From NCBI GenBank assembly GCA_040754295.1, contig JBFMCQ010000010.1:19870-83869 (forward strand): a stretch of 64,000 nucleotides of DNA, given 5' to 3'. The notes beneath the pieces were generated by a model. That model ran no database searches, was not told where the DNA came from, and was given only the letters and a program-made list of their open reading frames with translations. The DNA comes from Solimonas sp040754295. GTDB lineage: Bacteria > Pseudomonadota > Gammaproteobacteria > Nevskiales > Nevskiaceae. This document shows positions 29,217 through 38,517 of this stretch, piece by piece. The position numbers and the translations under genes are program-made. The stretch's first letter is position 1, and each line of letters opens with the position of its first letter.

Positions 29217-29735
29217 TCACGCCGGCAGCCGGTCCTGCGACGCCAGGATCAGGTCGATCGCTTCGCGCACCGCGCCGCAGCCGCCGGCGTAGTGGCTGAC
29301 CCAGTGCGCGGCGGCCAGCGCGCTCGGGTGCGCGTCGGCGACGGTCATCGCCAGGCCGACGCGGCGCAGCAGCGGCAGGTCGGGCAGGTCGTCGCCGATG
29401 TGCGCGCATTGCCGGTCGTCGAGTCCGAGCTCGCCGCGGATGCGCAGATACGCCGGCTCCTTGTCCTCCGTGTCGAGCGTGACGTGCCGCACGCCGAGCC
29501 AGGTCAGGCGCTGGCGCATCGCCTCCGACGGCCGGCCGCTGATGACCGCGACCTCGAGGCCCTGGCGCAGTGCCAGCTTGATGCCGAAGCCGTCGCGGAC
29601 GTAGTTGGTCTTGGTCTCCTCGCCCTGCGGTCCGATGTAGAGCTTGCCGTCGGTGAGCACACCGTCGATGTCGAGGAACAGGCAGCGGATCGCGCGCGCG
29701 CGCGCGGCGATCTCGGTTTGTGTGAGGCGCGCCAT
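29217..29735 (-). CDS. kdsC: KDO 8-phosphate phosphatase
   Basis: A 172-residue HAD-family phosphatase releasing KDO from KDO 8-phosphate in the cytoplasm. The nucleophile motif is CLFLDIDGVLTDGKLY, motif II VISGRPSEA, and motif IV HIGDDLPDLPLL. The small, capless form and length are typical of KdsC. The ATG at 29735 directly abuts the TAG stop of kdsD. The neighbouring kdsD makes the arabinose 5-phosphate precursor, and the lpt genes downstream export the finished LPS. Confidence 0.95.
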   Translation of the reverse strand: MARLTQTEIAARARAIRCLFLDIDGVLTDGKLYIGPQGEETKTNYVRDGFGIKLALRQGLEVAVISGRPSEAMRQRLTWLGVRHVTLDTEDKEPAYLRIRGELGLDDRQCAHIGDDLPDLPLLRRVGLAMTVADAHPSALAAAHWVSHYAGGCGAVREAIDLILASQDRLPA

Positions 29736-30707
29736 CTAAACGACCCCGGCGCGCAGCAGATCGTGCATGTGCACGACGCCGATCAGGCGCTGCTCGTCGT
29801 CCTTGACCAGCAGCGACGTGATCTTGTGCTTCTCCATCAGCGCCACCGCTTCCGCTGCGAGCTGGCCCGGCCCGATCGACTTGCCGCCCGGCGTCATGAC
29901 CTCCGCGATCATCGCGCTGCGCACGTCGACACCGTGATCGATCACGCGGCGCAGGTCGCCATCGGTGAAGACGCCGACGACGTGTCGGTCCGGCGTCACG
30001 ATCGCGGTCATGCCCAGGCCCTTGCGCGTCATCTCCAGCAGCGCCGCCGACAGCGTCGCGTCCGGCGCGACCACCGGCAGGCGCTCGCCGCGGTGCATCA
30101 CGTCACTGATCTTCAGCAGCAGCCGGCGGCCGAGCATGCCCCCGGGATGCGACATCGCGAAGTCCTCGGGCGTGAAGCCGCGCGCCTCGAGCAGCGCGAC
30201 GGCGAGCGCGTCGCCCATCGCCAGCGTCGCCGTCGTGCTCGAGGTCGGCGCCAGATTCAGCGGGCAGGCTTCGAGCGCCACGGAGACGTCCAGGTGTACC
30301 TCGGCGGCCTGCGCCAGCGTCGATTTCGGCTTGCCGGTCATCGCGATCAGCGGTGCCTGCATGCGCTTGAACAGCGGCAGCAGCGTGACGATCTCGGCGG
30401 TCTCGCCGGAATTGGAGATCGCCAGCACCGCATCCTGGCGCGTGATCATGCCCAGATCGCCATGGCTGGCTTCGCCGGGGTGGACGAAGAACGCCGGTGT
30501 GCCGGTGGAGGCGAGTGTGGCCGCGATCTTGCCGCCGATGTGGCCGGATTTGCCCATGCCGGTGACGACGATGCGGCCGGTGCACGCGAGCATCAGCCGG
30601 CAGGCCTGGGCGAAGGCGTCGTCGACGCGCGGGATCAGCGCGGCGATCGCGTCGCGTTCGATCTCGAGGGCGCGACGGCCCATCGCCTTGAGTTGTTCGA
30701 CATCCAT
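29736..30707 (-). CDS. kdsD: Arabinose-5-phosphate isomerase
   Basis: A 323-residue cytoplasmic enzyme converting ribulose 5-phosphate to arabinose 5-phosphate, the KDO precursor. The SIS domain carries GRIVVTGMGKSGHIGGKIAAT and PGEASHGDLGMI, and two CBS domains follow (about 205-320) with HVVGVFTDGDLRR and SLLVKDDEQRLIGVVHMHDL. Length and order match E. coli KdsD (328). It lies 4 bp downstream of the antiporter gene and abuts kdsC, so is part of the LPS operon. Confidence 0.95.
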   Translation of the reverse strand: MDVEQLKAMGRRALEIERDAIAALIPRVDDAFAQACRLMLACTGRIVVTGMGKSGHIGGKIAATLASTGTPAFFVHPGEASHGDLGMITRQDAVLAISNSGETAEIVTLLPLFKRMQAPLIAMTGKPKSTLAQAAEVHLDVSVALEACPLNLAPTSSTTATLAMGDALAVALLEARGFTPEDFAMSHPGGMLGRRLLLKISDVMHRGERLPVVAPDATLSAALLEMTRKGLGMTAIVTPDRHVVGVFTDGDLRRVIDHGVDVRSAMIAEVMTPGGKSIGPGQLAAEAVALMEKHKITSLLVKDDEQRLIGVVHMHDLLRAGVV

Positions 30708-30711
30708 CGCG

Positions 30712-31683
30712 TCAGCCGGTGGCGGTGGCCAGCAGTATAAGGGTGTAGCCGACGTAGACCGCCAGCAGCAGCACGCCGTCGATGCGCTCCAGTTTCAGCG
30801 GCCGGCCGCGCAGGCCGGCGGCGGCCGCGTAGAGCATCAGCATCACGCCGATCATCACCGGCAGGTCGCGCCACAGCACCCAGCGGTCCGGCAAAGCACC
30901 GGGCGCGATCAGCGCCGGCGCAACCAGGATGCAGAGGATGTTGAACAGGTTCGAGCCGAGAATGTTCCCGAGCGCGATGTCGTCCTCGCCCTTGAGCAGG
31001 CCGGCGATGCTCGCGGCGAGCTCCGGCAGGCTGGTGCCGACCGCGACGATCGTCAGGCCGATGACCAGGTCGGAAACGCCCGCCGCCCGCGCCAGATTCA
31101 CCGTGCCCCAGACCAGCAGCTGCGAGGCGCCGACCAGGGCGACCAGGCCGACGGCGATCCACAGGATCGCCCAGCCGCGGGATACCGGCGGCGGCAGCTC
31201 GGCGACGAGCTCGTCGGCGAAGCTGTCGCCGGCTCCGGCGCGCGCGGTGCGCAGGCTCCAGCCGATGAAGCCGGCGAAACCGACGGCGAGCACCGCGCCG
31301 TCGATGCGGTCGAGCGAGCCGTCGACCACGAGCCCGAACAGCAGCAGGCTCGCGGCCAGGCACATCGGCAGCTCGCGGCGCAGGATCTGCGACTTGACGT
31401 CGAGCACCTTGATCGCGGCACAGACGCCGAGGATCAGCGCGACGTTGGCGATGTTGGAGCCGACGACGTTGCCGATGGCGATGCCGCTGCTGCCCTGCAG
31501 CGCCGCCAGCGTCGATACCGCGAGCTCGGGCGCCGAGGTGCCGAAGCCGACGACGACCATGCCGACGACGAGCGGTGCAATGCCCAGCGCGCGCGCGAGC
31601 CCGGCGGCGCCGAGCACGAAGCGATCGGCGGCCCAGACCAGCAGCAGCAGGCCGGCGCCGACGGCAGCAAAGGACAGGAGCAT
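30712..31683 (-). CDS. yrbG: Calcium/sodium antiporter family protein (YrbG-like)
   Basis: A 323-residue CaCA-family exchanger with ten predicted membrane segments arranged as two inverted halves. Each half has the alpha-repeat: VGFGTSAPELAVSTLAA with GNVVGSNIANVALILG, and VAVGTSLPELAASIAG with GNILGSNLFNILCI. ATG 31683 (MLLSFAAVGAG) places the first helix at once; upstream in-frame starts are unlikely. It is first gene of the LPS operon as in E. coli, though its role in LPS is not established. It is divergent from the ABC exporter. Confidence 0.92.
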   Translation of the reverse strand: MLLSFAAVGAGLLLLVWAADRFVLGAAGLARALGIAPLVVGMVVVGFGTSAPELAVSTLAALQGSSGIAIGNVVGSNIANVALILGVCAAIKVLDVKSQILRRELPMCLAASLLLFGLVVDGSLDRIDGAVLAVGFAGFIGWSLRTARAGAGDSFADELVAELPPPVSRGWAILWIAVGLVALVGASQLLVWGTVNLARAAGVSDLVIGLTIVAVGTSLPELAASIAGLLKGEDDIALGNILGSNLFNILCILVAPALIAPGALPDRWVLWRDLPVMIGVMLMLYAAAAGLRGRPLKLERIDGVLLLAVYVGYTLILLATATG

Positions 31684-31757
31684 CGCAGGTCCCAGGGTGG
31701 AAAAGGGCGGCATCTTACAAGAAGTCGCCGCGGCAGCTGCCGGCGCGGCGGAAGGCC

Positions 31758-31763
31758 TATAAT
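31758..31763 (+). promoter_or_regulatory. -10 element placing the YadG-like start near position +1
   Basis: TATAAT ends 8 nt before the ATG at 31772, so the expected transcription start (about 31770) leaves almost no leader. No ribosome site precedes the ATG, which fits a leaderless or near-leaderless mRNA. The -35 region is not clear. Confidence 0.5.
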
Positions 31764-31771
31764 TTGCGGCT

Positions 31772-32703
<932 letters not shown>

Positions 32704-32707
<4 letters not shown>

Positions 32708-33698
32708 CCCCCGACCAGATCGGCTTCATGACGCTCCTGAAGAAGGAGATCAAGCGCTTCTGGTCGGTGCTCGGCCAGACCGTCACTGCACCGGTGGTGA
32801 CGACGATGCTCTATCTGCTGGTGTTCGCGCAGGCGATGAAGGATCGGGCGTCGGCTTACGAGGGCATCACCTACACCGAGTTTCTCGTGCCCGGTCTGGT
32901 GATGATGGCGGTGATCCAGAACGCCTTCGCCAATACCTCGTCGAGCCTCACGCAGTCGAAAGTGATGGGCAATCTGGTGTTCCTGCAGATGGCGCCGATC
33001 GGCCCGCTGGAGTGGTTCGGCGCCTACGTCATCGCCGCGCTGGTGCGCGTCACGCTCGTCGCCGCCGCGATGCTCGCGGTGACGCTGCCGATCGTGCCGC
33101 TGCCGGTCGAGGCGCCGCTGGCGCTGCTGGCGGTGTTTCTGCTCGCCGGCGCGAGCCTCGCCGTCTTCGGGCTGATCGCCGGCATCGTCGCCGAGAAGTT
33201 CGATCATCTGGCCGCGTTCACCAACTTCTTCGTGATGCCGCTGTCGTTCCTCTCCGGCGTGTTCTATTCGGTGCATGCGCTGCCGCCGCTGTGGTATCAC
33301 GCCAGCCATCTGAATCCGTTCTTCTACATGATCGACGGCTTCCGCTACGGCTTTTTCGGCTACGCTGACGTGCCGATCTGGCAGAGCCTCGTCTGGTGCA
33401 CCGGCTTCTTCCTGGTGATGTCCGNNNNNNNNNNNNNNNNNNNNNNNNNNNNNNNNNNNNNNNNNNNNNNNNNNNNNNNNNNNNNNNNNNNNNNNNNNNN
33501 NNNNNNNNNNNNNNNNNNNNNNNNCACGCCAGCCATCTGAATCCGTTCTTCTACATGATCGACGGCTTCCGCTACGGCTTTTTCGGCTACGCTGACGTGC
33601 CGATCTGGCAGAGCCTCGTCTGGTGCACCGGCTTCTTCCTGGTGATGTCCGTCGTGTGCCTGTGGATGCTGGTGACCGGATACAGACTGAAGAGGTGA
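32704..33698 (+). CDS. ABC-2 type permease (YadH-like), interrupted by an assembly gap
   Basis: Removal of the gap and duplicated 127 bp gives 255 residues with six membrane segments. The ABC-2 permease signature is present: an N-terminal cytoplasmic coupling helix (FMTLLKKEIKRFWSVLGQ), FLVPGLVMMAVIQNAF, and the C-terminal SGVFYSVHALPPLW with HLNPFFYMIDGFRYGFFG. It is partner of the ATPase just upstream. Its stop codon TGA at 33696-33698 is inside the first CGTGAGG-type heptad of a repeat array, so the repeat may have supplied the terminus (KR-stop). Confidence 0.9.
33425..33524. other. Assembly gap (100 N) with 127-bp duplicated flanks
   Basis: 100 N within the permease. 33298-33424 equals 33525-33651 exactly (127 bp). 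Collapsing restores one intact frame ending at 33698. Confidence 0.95.
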
Positions 33699-33735
33699 GG
33701 CGTGAGGCAGGCTCGTGAGGCGTGAGGCGTGAGGC
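33695..33735. repeat. Heptad array, GTGAGGC class (left of ibaG)
   Basis: Two GTGAGGC heptads (33695-33708), a 6-nt break, then three more (33715-33735). The array ends 14 bp before ibaG. The inverted class lies at 33976-34003, after ibaG, so ibaG is bracketed by a divergent pair. The first heptad provides the stop codon of the permease. Confidence 0.9.
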
Positions 33736-33749
33736 GAAGGTTGGTGACG

Positions 33750-33968
33750 ATGAACAAGGATGAAATCAAGGGCCTGATCGAGGCCGGGCTGCCGGGCGCG
33801 ACGGTTACCGTGTACGGCGACGATGGGCAGCACTTCGAGGCCGAGGTCGTCTGCGCCGACTTCGCCGGCAAGCCGATGCTCGCGCAGCATCGCATGGTAT
33901 ATGCGACGCTGGGCGAGCGCATGGGCCGCGAGATCCACGCGCTGCACCTGAAAACGAGGGCAAGCTGA
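33750..33968 (+). CDS. ibaG: BolA-family protein IbaG
   Basis: A 72-residue cytoplasmic BolA-like protein, thought to work with monothiol glutaredoxins in Fe-S handling. MNKDEIKGLIEAGLPGATVTV and LAQHRMVYATLGERMGREIHAL cover the class II KH-like fold, with the conserved His in QHRMVY. It is directly upstream of murA, as in E. coli (yrbA-murA). ATG 33750 is chosen; an in-frame start at 33729 lies inside the heptad array and would only add repeat-encoded residues. Confidence 0.92.
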   Translation: MNKDEIKGLIEAGLPGATVTVYGDDGQHFEAEVVCADFAGKPMLAQHRMVYATLGERMGREIHALHLKTRAS

Positions 33969-33975
33969 TGCATCG

Positions 33976-34003
33976 CCCCACGCCTCACGCCTCACGCCTC
34001 ACG
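33976..34003. repeat. Heptad array, CCTCACG class (right of ibaG)
   Basis: Four heptads: CCCCACG then three CCTCACG. It lies in the 43-bp space between ibaG and murA and is the inverted counterpart of 33695-33735. The ATG of murA follows 8 nt later, so the array occupies the position of its ribosome-binding site. Confidence 0.9.
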
Positions 34004-34011
34004 GCCTTCTG

Positions 34012-35265
34012 ATGGACAAGCTGCTGATCGAAGGCGGGGTCCGGCTCGCCGGCGAAGTGCGCGCCTCGGGTGCCAAGAACGCCGCGCTGCCGATCCTGTG
34101 CGCGGCGATACTCGCCGACGGGCCGCTGCGGCTGTCGAACGTGCCGCAGCTCAAGGACGTGCGCACCACGCTGCAGCTGCTCGCACAGATGGGCGTGAAG
34201 GTGGCGCAGGACGGCACCGTCGTCGAGGTCGACGCGCAGCCGATTCGCACGCACGTCGCGCCCTACGAGCTGGTGCGCACGATGCGTGCGTCGATCCTCG
34301 TGCTCGGTCCGCTGCTCGCGCGTCGCGGCGAAGCGCAGGTGTCGCTGCCCGGCGGCTGCGCGATCGGCGCGCGGCCGGTGAACCTGCATCTGGCCGGCCT
34401 GCAGGCGATGGGCGCGAAGATCAGCGTCGAGGGCGGCTTCATCCATGCGCAGGCGCAGCGTCTGCGCGGTGCGCGCATCGTCCTCGACACGGTCACGGTC
34501 ACCGGCACCGAGAATCTGATGATGGCGGCCGCGCTCGCCGACGGCACCACGGTGCTGGAGAACGCGGCGCGCGAGCCGGAAGTCGTCGATCTGGCACGCT
34601 GCCTGACCACGATGGGCGCGAGGATCCGCGGTGCCGGCACGACGACCATCGTCGTCGACGGCGTGCCGAGTCTGCATGCCGCCGAGCACGCGGTGCTGCC
34701 GGACCGCATCGAGACCGGCACCTTCCTCGTCGCCGCGGCGATCACGCGCGGGCAGGTGCGGGTCACGCACACCGATCCCGGCCTGCTCGACGCGGTGCTG
34801 GTCAAGCTGCAGCAGGCCGGCGCGCAGGTCCGCACCGGCGAGGATTTCATCGAGCTCGACATGCGCGGCGAGCGGCCCAAAGCGGTGAACGTGCACACGA
34901 TGCCGCATCCCGGGTTTCCGACCGACATGCAGGCGCAGCTGATGGCGCTGGATTGCGTCGCCCACGGCACCGGCGTGATCACCGAGACGATCTTCGAGAA
35001 CCGCTTCCAGCACGCGCTGGAGCTGCAGCGCATGGGCGCGGACATCCGCCTGGAAGGCCCGACGGCGATCGTCACCGGCTGCGAGCGCCTGACCGCCGCA
35101 CCGGTGATGGCGACCGACCTGCGCGCGTCGGCCGCGCTGGTCGCCGCCGCGCTGGCCGCCGATGGCGAGAGCCTGGTCGATCGCATCTACCACCTGGACC
35201 GCGGCTATGAGCGCATCGAGGCCAAGCTGGCGAGTCTCGGCGCGCGCATTCGGCGCGTGACGTGA
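34012..35265 (+). CDS. murA: UDP-N-acetylglucosamine 1-carboxyvinyltransferase
   Basis: A 417-residue cytoplasmic enzyme, first committed step of peptidoglycan synthesis, adding enolpyruvate from PEP to UDP-GlcNAc. MDKLLIEGGVRLAGEVRASGAKNAALP is the usual start. The catalytic loop is LPGGCAIGARPVNLHL, with Cys in the GGCAIG context that gives fosfomycin sensitivity. NLMMAAALADGTT and FPTDMQAQLMAL follow. The length matches E. coli (419). The heptad array immediately upstream replaces any clear Shine-Dalgarno, so initiation may be coupled to ibaG or use the repeat-derived leader. Confidence 0.97.
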   Translation: MDKLLIEGGVRLAGEVRASGAKNAALPILCAAILADGPLRLSNVPQLKDVRTTLQLLAQMGVKVAQDGTVVEVDAQPIRTHVAPYELVRTMRASILVLGPLLARRGEAQVSLPGGCAIGARPVNLHLAGLQAMGAKISVEGGFIHAQAQRLRGARIVLDTVTVTGTENLMMAAALADGTTVLENAAREPEVVDLARCLTTMGARIRGAGTTTIVVDGVPSLHAAEHAVLPDRIETGTFLVAAAITRGQVRVTHTDPGLLDAVLVKLQQAGAQVRTGEDFIELDMRGERPKAVNVHTMPHPGFPTDMQAQLMALDCVAHGTGVITETIFENRFQHALELQRMGADIRLEGPTAIVTGCERLTAAPVMATDLRASAALVAAALAADGESLVDRIYHLDRGYERIEAKLASLGARIRRVT

Positions 35266-35280
35266 GGACGAACGGCGGCT

Positions 35281-35357
35281 GCAGCTTGCGGGCTGCGGGT
35301 TGCAGAACCGACTGCAGCAGCATTTACTGCAGCCTGCAACCGGCAACCTGCAACCGC
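35281..35357. repeat. Heptad hairpin element, GGTTGCN class, copy 3
   Basis: Left arm 35281-35305 (degenerate GCTTGCG, GGCTGCG, GGTTGCA) and right arm 35333-35357 (reverse-strand GGTTGCA, GGTTGCC, GGTTGCA). The loop is about 27 nt with CTGCAG motifs. It fills most of the murA-NYN spacer. Confidence 0.8.
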
Positions 35358-35371
35358 ATTTTCCAGGCTCC

Positions 35372-36115
35372 ATGAGCAATCCCGACCGCCTCGCCGTCCT
35401 GATCGACGCCGACAACACGCAACCGGCGATCGCCGAGGCGCTGCTCGCCGAGATCGCGAAGTACGGCGTGGCCAGCGTCAAGCGCGTCTACGGCGACTGG
35501 ACGTTGCCCAACCTCAAGGGCTGGAAGGATCAGCTCGCCGAGCATGCGATCCAGCCGATGCAGCAGTTCCGCTACACGACCGGCAAGAACGCGACCGACA
35601 GCGCGATGATCATCGACGCGATGGACCTGCTCTACACCAGCCGCTTCGACGGCTTCTGCATCGTGAGCAGCGACAGCGACTTCACGCGGCTGGCGTCGCG
35701 CCTGCGCGAATCGGGCATGACCGTCTACGGCTTCGGCGAGCGCAAGACGCCGGCCTCGCTGGTCTCCGCCTGCGACAAATTCGTTTACCTCGACGTGCTG
35801 CGCGAGGCGGCCGAGGACGAGGCGCAGCCGCCGCCGAAGAAGGCCAGCGCCGCGGCGCTCAAGCAGGACAGCAAGCTCGTGCGCCTGCTGCGCGATGCCG
35901 TCGACGCCGCGAGCGACGACGAGGGCTGGGCAGGGCTGGGCGCCGTCGGCAGCCTGATCAGCAAGCAGGTGCCGGATTTCGACTCGCGCAACTACGGCTT
36001 CGGCAAGCTCAGCGAGCTGGTCGTCGCGACTGGTCTGTTCGAAATCGACGAGCGCAAGTCCGGGGACGGCCGGCAGAAGACGATGTTTCTGCGCGACAAG
36101 CGGCGCAAGGCTTGA
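35372..36115 (+). CDS. NYN-domain (LabA/DUF88) protein with C-terminal OST-HTH/LOTUS domain
   Basis: A 247-residue cytoplasmic protein. The N-terminal NYN nuclease-like domain has the acidic residues expected for a PIN-type metal site: VLIDADNTQ, ATDSAMIIDAMDLLY and IVSSDSDFTRLASRLRE. A linker rich in Pro/Lys/Ala (about 148-165) leads to an OST-HTH/LOTUS module, about 172-240, with LLRDAVDAASDDEGWAGLGAVG and NYGFGKLSELV. Such proteins are probable RNA-binding nucleases or regulators of unknown target. Monocistronic between murA and hisG, preceded by a heptad hairpin. Confidence 0.88.
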   Translation: MSNPDRLAVLIDADNTQPAIAEALLAEIAKYGVASVKRVYGDWTLPNLKGWKDQLAEHAIQPMQQFRYTTGKNATDSAMIIDAMDLLYTSRFDGFCIVSSDSDFTRLASRLRESGMTVYGFGERKTPASLVSACDKFVYLDVLREAAEDEAQPPPKKASAAALKQDSKLVRLLRDAVDAASDDEGWAGLGAVGSLISKQVPDFDSRNYGFGKLSELVVATGLFEIDERKSGDGRQKTMFLRDKRRKA

Positions 36116-36149
36116 ATTAATGCCGCGGGCGCTCGAGGGCCGGCCCCGC

Positions 36150-36155
36150 TACAAT
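36150..36155 (+). promoter_or_regulatory. Candidate -10 element for hisG
   Basis: TACAAT ends 11 nt before the hisG ATG at 36167, predicting a 5' leader of about five bases. No Shine-Dalgarno is visible. The arrangement is similar to that of the YadG-like gene. The -35 is not evident. Confidence 0.45.
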
Positions 36156-36166
36156 CGCGCCCTCTC

Positions 36167-36799
36167 ATGAGCGCTCTGACCATTGCCCTGTCGAAGGGCC
36201 GCATCCTCGAAGAAAGCCTGCCGCTGCTCGGCCGCCTGGGCCTGGATCCGGTCGGCGACATCGACCGGCTGCTGCGGCTGCCGTCGCGCGATCCGCAGGT
36301 GTCGCTGCTGATCGTGCGCCCGGCCGACGTGCCGACCTACGTCGAGCACGGTGCGGCGGACCTGGGCATCGTCGGCAAGGACGTGCTGATGGAGCACGGC
36401 GGCGCGGCCCTCTACGAGCCGCTGGATCTCGACATCGCGCGCTGCCGGCTGTCGGTCGCGGCGAAGAAGGACGGCCCGCGGCCCGACGGCGTGCGCCGCC
36501 TGCGCGTCGCGACCAAGTACCCGGAGATCACGCGCCGGCACTTCGCGCAGAAAGGCGAGCAGGTCGAGATCATCAAGCTCTACGGCTCGATGGAGCTGGC
36601 GCCGCTGGTTGGGCTGGCCGATCTGATCGTCGATCTCGTCGCCACCGGCGGCACGCTCAAGGCCAACGGCCTGGTCGAGATCGAGACGATCTGCCAGGTG
36701 ACGTCGCGGCTCGTCGTCAACAAGGCGGCGATGAAGATGAAGAACGCCGCGATCCAGTCGCTGCTGGCGCGCATTTCAACGGCGGTGGGTGATGCTTGA
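36167..36799 (+). CDS. hisG: ATP phosphoribosyltransferase, short form
   Basis: A 210-residue catalytic enzyme of the first histidine step, joining ATP and PRPP. It shows ALSKGRILEESLPLL, VRPADVPTYVEHGAADLGIVGKD and the PRPP motif LVATGGTLKANGL-like segment. It ends without the about 80-residue ACT-like regulatory domain of the long form. Short HisG normally needs the HisZ regulatory subunit, but none is in this window. It overlaps hisD by 8 bp. Confidence 0.95.
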   Translation: MSALTIALSKGRILEESLPLLGRLGLDPVGDIDRLLRLPSRDPQVSLLIVRPADVPTYVEHGAADLGIVGKDVLMEHGGAALYEPLDLDIARCRLSVAAKKDGPRPDGVRRLRVATKYPEITRRHFAQKGEQVEIIKLYGSMELAPLVGLADLIVDLVATGGTLKANGLVEIETICQVTSRLVVNKAAMKMKNAAIQSLLARISTAVGDA

Positions 36800-38087
36800 G
36801 CTGCGCCGTCTCGACGCGTCCGCGCCGGATTTCCGCGCCCGGCTCGATGCGCTGCTCGACCGTGCGCCGGAGACCGGCCGTGACATCGTGCAGGCGGTCG
36901 ATACGATCATCGCCGACGTGCGCGCGCGCGGCGACGCCGCGCTCGTCGAGCTGACCAAGCGCTTCGACCGCCGCAGCGTGGCGAGCGCCGCCGAGCTCGA
37001 GGTGCCGCGCGCGGCGCGCCAGCAGGCCTGGGACGCGCTCGCACCGCAGCTGCGCGACGCGCTGGAGCAGGCGGCGACGCGCATCCGCGCCTATGCCGAG
37101 CATCAGAAACTGCAGGACTTCGAGTTCACCGACGGGCTGGGCAACCGCCTCGGCCAGCAGATCACCGCGCTCGAGCGCGTCGGCATCTACGTGCCCGGCG
37201 GCAAGGCGGCGTATCCGTCGTCGGTGCTGATGAACGCGATCCCCGCACAGGTTGCCGGTGTCGATGAGATCGTCATGGTGGTGCCGGCGCCCGGCGGCGA
37301 GCTGAGCCCGGTGGTGCTCGCCGCCGCGCATCTGGCCGGCGTCGACCGCGTGTTCAGCGTCGGCGGCGCGCAGGCGATCGCTGCGCTCGCCTACGGCACG
37401 CAGACCGTGCCCGCGGTCGACAAGATCGTCGGGCCGGGCAACGCCTATGTCGCCGCGGCCAAGCGCGCGGTGTTCGGCAAGGTCGGCATCGACTCGATCG
37501 CGGGGCCGTCGGAAATCGTTGTCATCAGCGACGGCGCCTCCGATCCGCGCTGGATCGCAATGGATCTGTTCTCGCAGGCCGAGCACGGCGAGGACTCCGA
37601 GGCGATCCTGGTCTCGCCCGACGCGGCGTTTCTGGATCGCGTCGCCGCGGCGATGGACGAGCGCGTGCGGGGCCTGCCGCGCGCCGGCATCGTCGAGACC
37701 TCGATCCGCGAGCGCGGTGCGCTGATCCGCGTGCGCGACCTCGACGAGGCCTGCGCGGTCGCCAACCACATCGCGCCCGAGCATCTGGAGCTGGCGATCG
37801 ACGATGCGCGCGCGTGGCTGCCGAAGATCCGCCACGCCGGCGCGATCTTCATCGGCCGCCATACGCCCGAAGCCTTTGGCGACTACTGCGCGGGTCCCAA
37901 CCATGTGCTGCCGACCTCGCGCGCCGCGCGCTTCGCCAATCCGCTCGGTGTCTACGAATTCCAGAAGCGCAGCAGCCTCATCGAATGCACCCCCGACGGC
38001 GCCCGACCCCTCGCGGCGATCGCCGGCCGCATCGCCGACGCCGAGGGCCTGCAGGCGCACGCGCAGTCGGCGCGCGATCGCGGGTGA
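36792..38087 (+). CDS. hisD: Histidinol dehydrogenase
   Basis: A 431-residue Zn enzyme for the last two oxidations to histidine. GIYVPGGKAAYPSSVLMNAIPA, GGAQAIAALAYGT, VGPGNAYVAAAKR and the Zn-ligand context FSQAEHGEDSEA and NHIAPEHLE are all present. ATG 36792 overlaps hisG by 8 bp; a GTG at 36789 would add one residue. In most gammaproteobacteria hisC follows, but here the next genes are a toxin-antitoxin pair on the other strand, so the his operon is split. Confidence 0.96.
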   Translation: MLELRRLDASAPDFRARLDALLDRAPETGRDIVQAVDTIIADVRARGDAALVELTKRFDRRSVASAAELEVPRAARQQAWDALAPQLRDALEQAATRIRAYAEHQKLQDFEFTDGLGNRLGQQITALERVGIYVPGGKAAYPSSVLMNAIPAQVAGVDEIVMVVPAPGGELSPVVLAAAHLAGVDRVFSVGGAQAIAALAYGTQTVPAVDKIVGPGNAYVAAAKRAVFGKVGIDSIAGPSEIVVISDGASDPRWIAMDLFSQAEHGEDSEAILVSPDAAFLDRVAAAMDERVRGLPRAGIVETSIRERGALIRVRDLDEACAVANHIAPEHLELAIDDARAWLPKIRHAGAIFIGRHTPEAFGDYCAGPNHVLPTSRAARFANPLGVYEFQKRSSLIECTPDGARPLAAIAGRIADAEGLQAHAQSARDRG

Positions 38088-38115
38088 GCGCGCGACAGCT
38101 TCAATGCAATAGGCC

Positions 38116-38517
38116 TCACCACAGGCGCGCAATCCATCCGGACCGGCCGGCAAGCGTATCGAATATGGGCTCCGCCGAGAGCAACGGTAGCTGCTCGTGC
38201 ATCGCCGTAGCCGCAAGCAGGCGGTCGAATGGGTCACGGTGCGGCCAGTCCATCGTCGCGCCCGCCAGACAGATCTCAGCGCCGAGCACCGCGGTGCGGC
38301 CGCCCTGTTTTTCCAGCAGACGCGGCAGTCGATCGACGAATGGTGCCATCTCGGGCCATTTGCCGAGGCGCACCTTCTGACCGACTTCGAAGAAGCTGAT
38401 CGGACTGACGAAGACTCCTTCGGCCCGCAGGAGGAGCGCCCGCGCCGCATTCGACAGGCGCCGGTCGTCAGTCAGCGACCATGCCCAAGCATGCGTGTCC
38501 AGAAGGACCGTCTTCAC
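38116..38517 (-). CDS. VapC-like PIN-domain toxin
   Basis: A 133-residue PIN-domain ribonuclease-type toxin. Acidic metal ligands lie in VLLDTHAWAWSL, SPISFFEVGQK and HRDPFDRLLAATAM, as in plasmid-maintenance VapC proteins. It overlaps the antitoxin gene by 4 bp, with the antitoxin first, the standard order. RNA target unknown. It is convergent with hisD, 28 bp away, so the pair was probably inserted here, breaking the his operon; this is inference. Confidence 0.92.
   Translation of the reverse strand: MKTVLLDTHAWAWSLTDDRRLSNAARALLLRAEGVFVSPISFFEVGQKVRLGKWPEMAPFVDRLPRLLEKQGGRTAVLGAEICLAGATMDWPHRDPFDRLLAATAMHEQLPLLSAEPIFDTLAGRSGWIARLW

Noticed and set aside
33298..33698. Frameshift or truncation in the YadH-like permease
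   Set aside because: Disappears when the gap and the duplicated 127 bp are removed; the frame then runs intact to 33698.
36717..38450. 577-codon minus-strand frame opposite hisD
   Set aside because: Shadow of hisD extended into the VapC region; no domain recognised.
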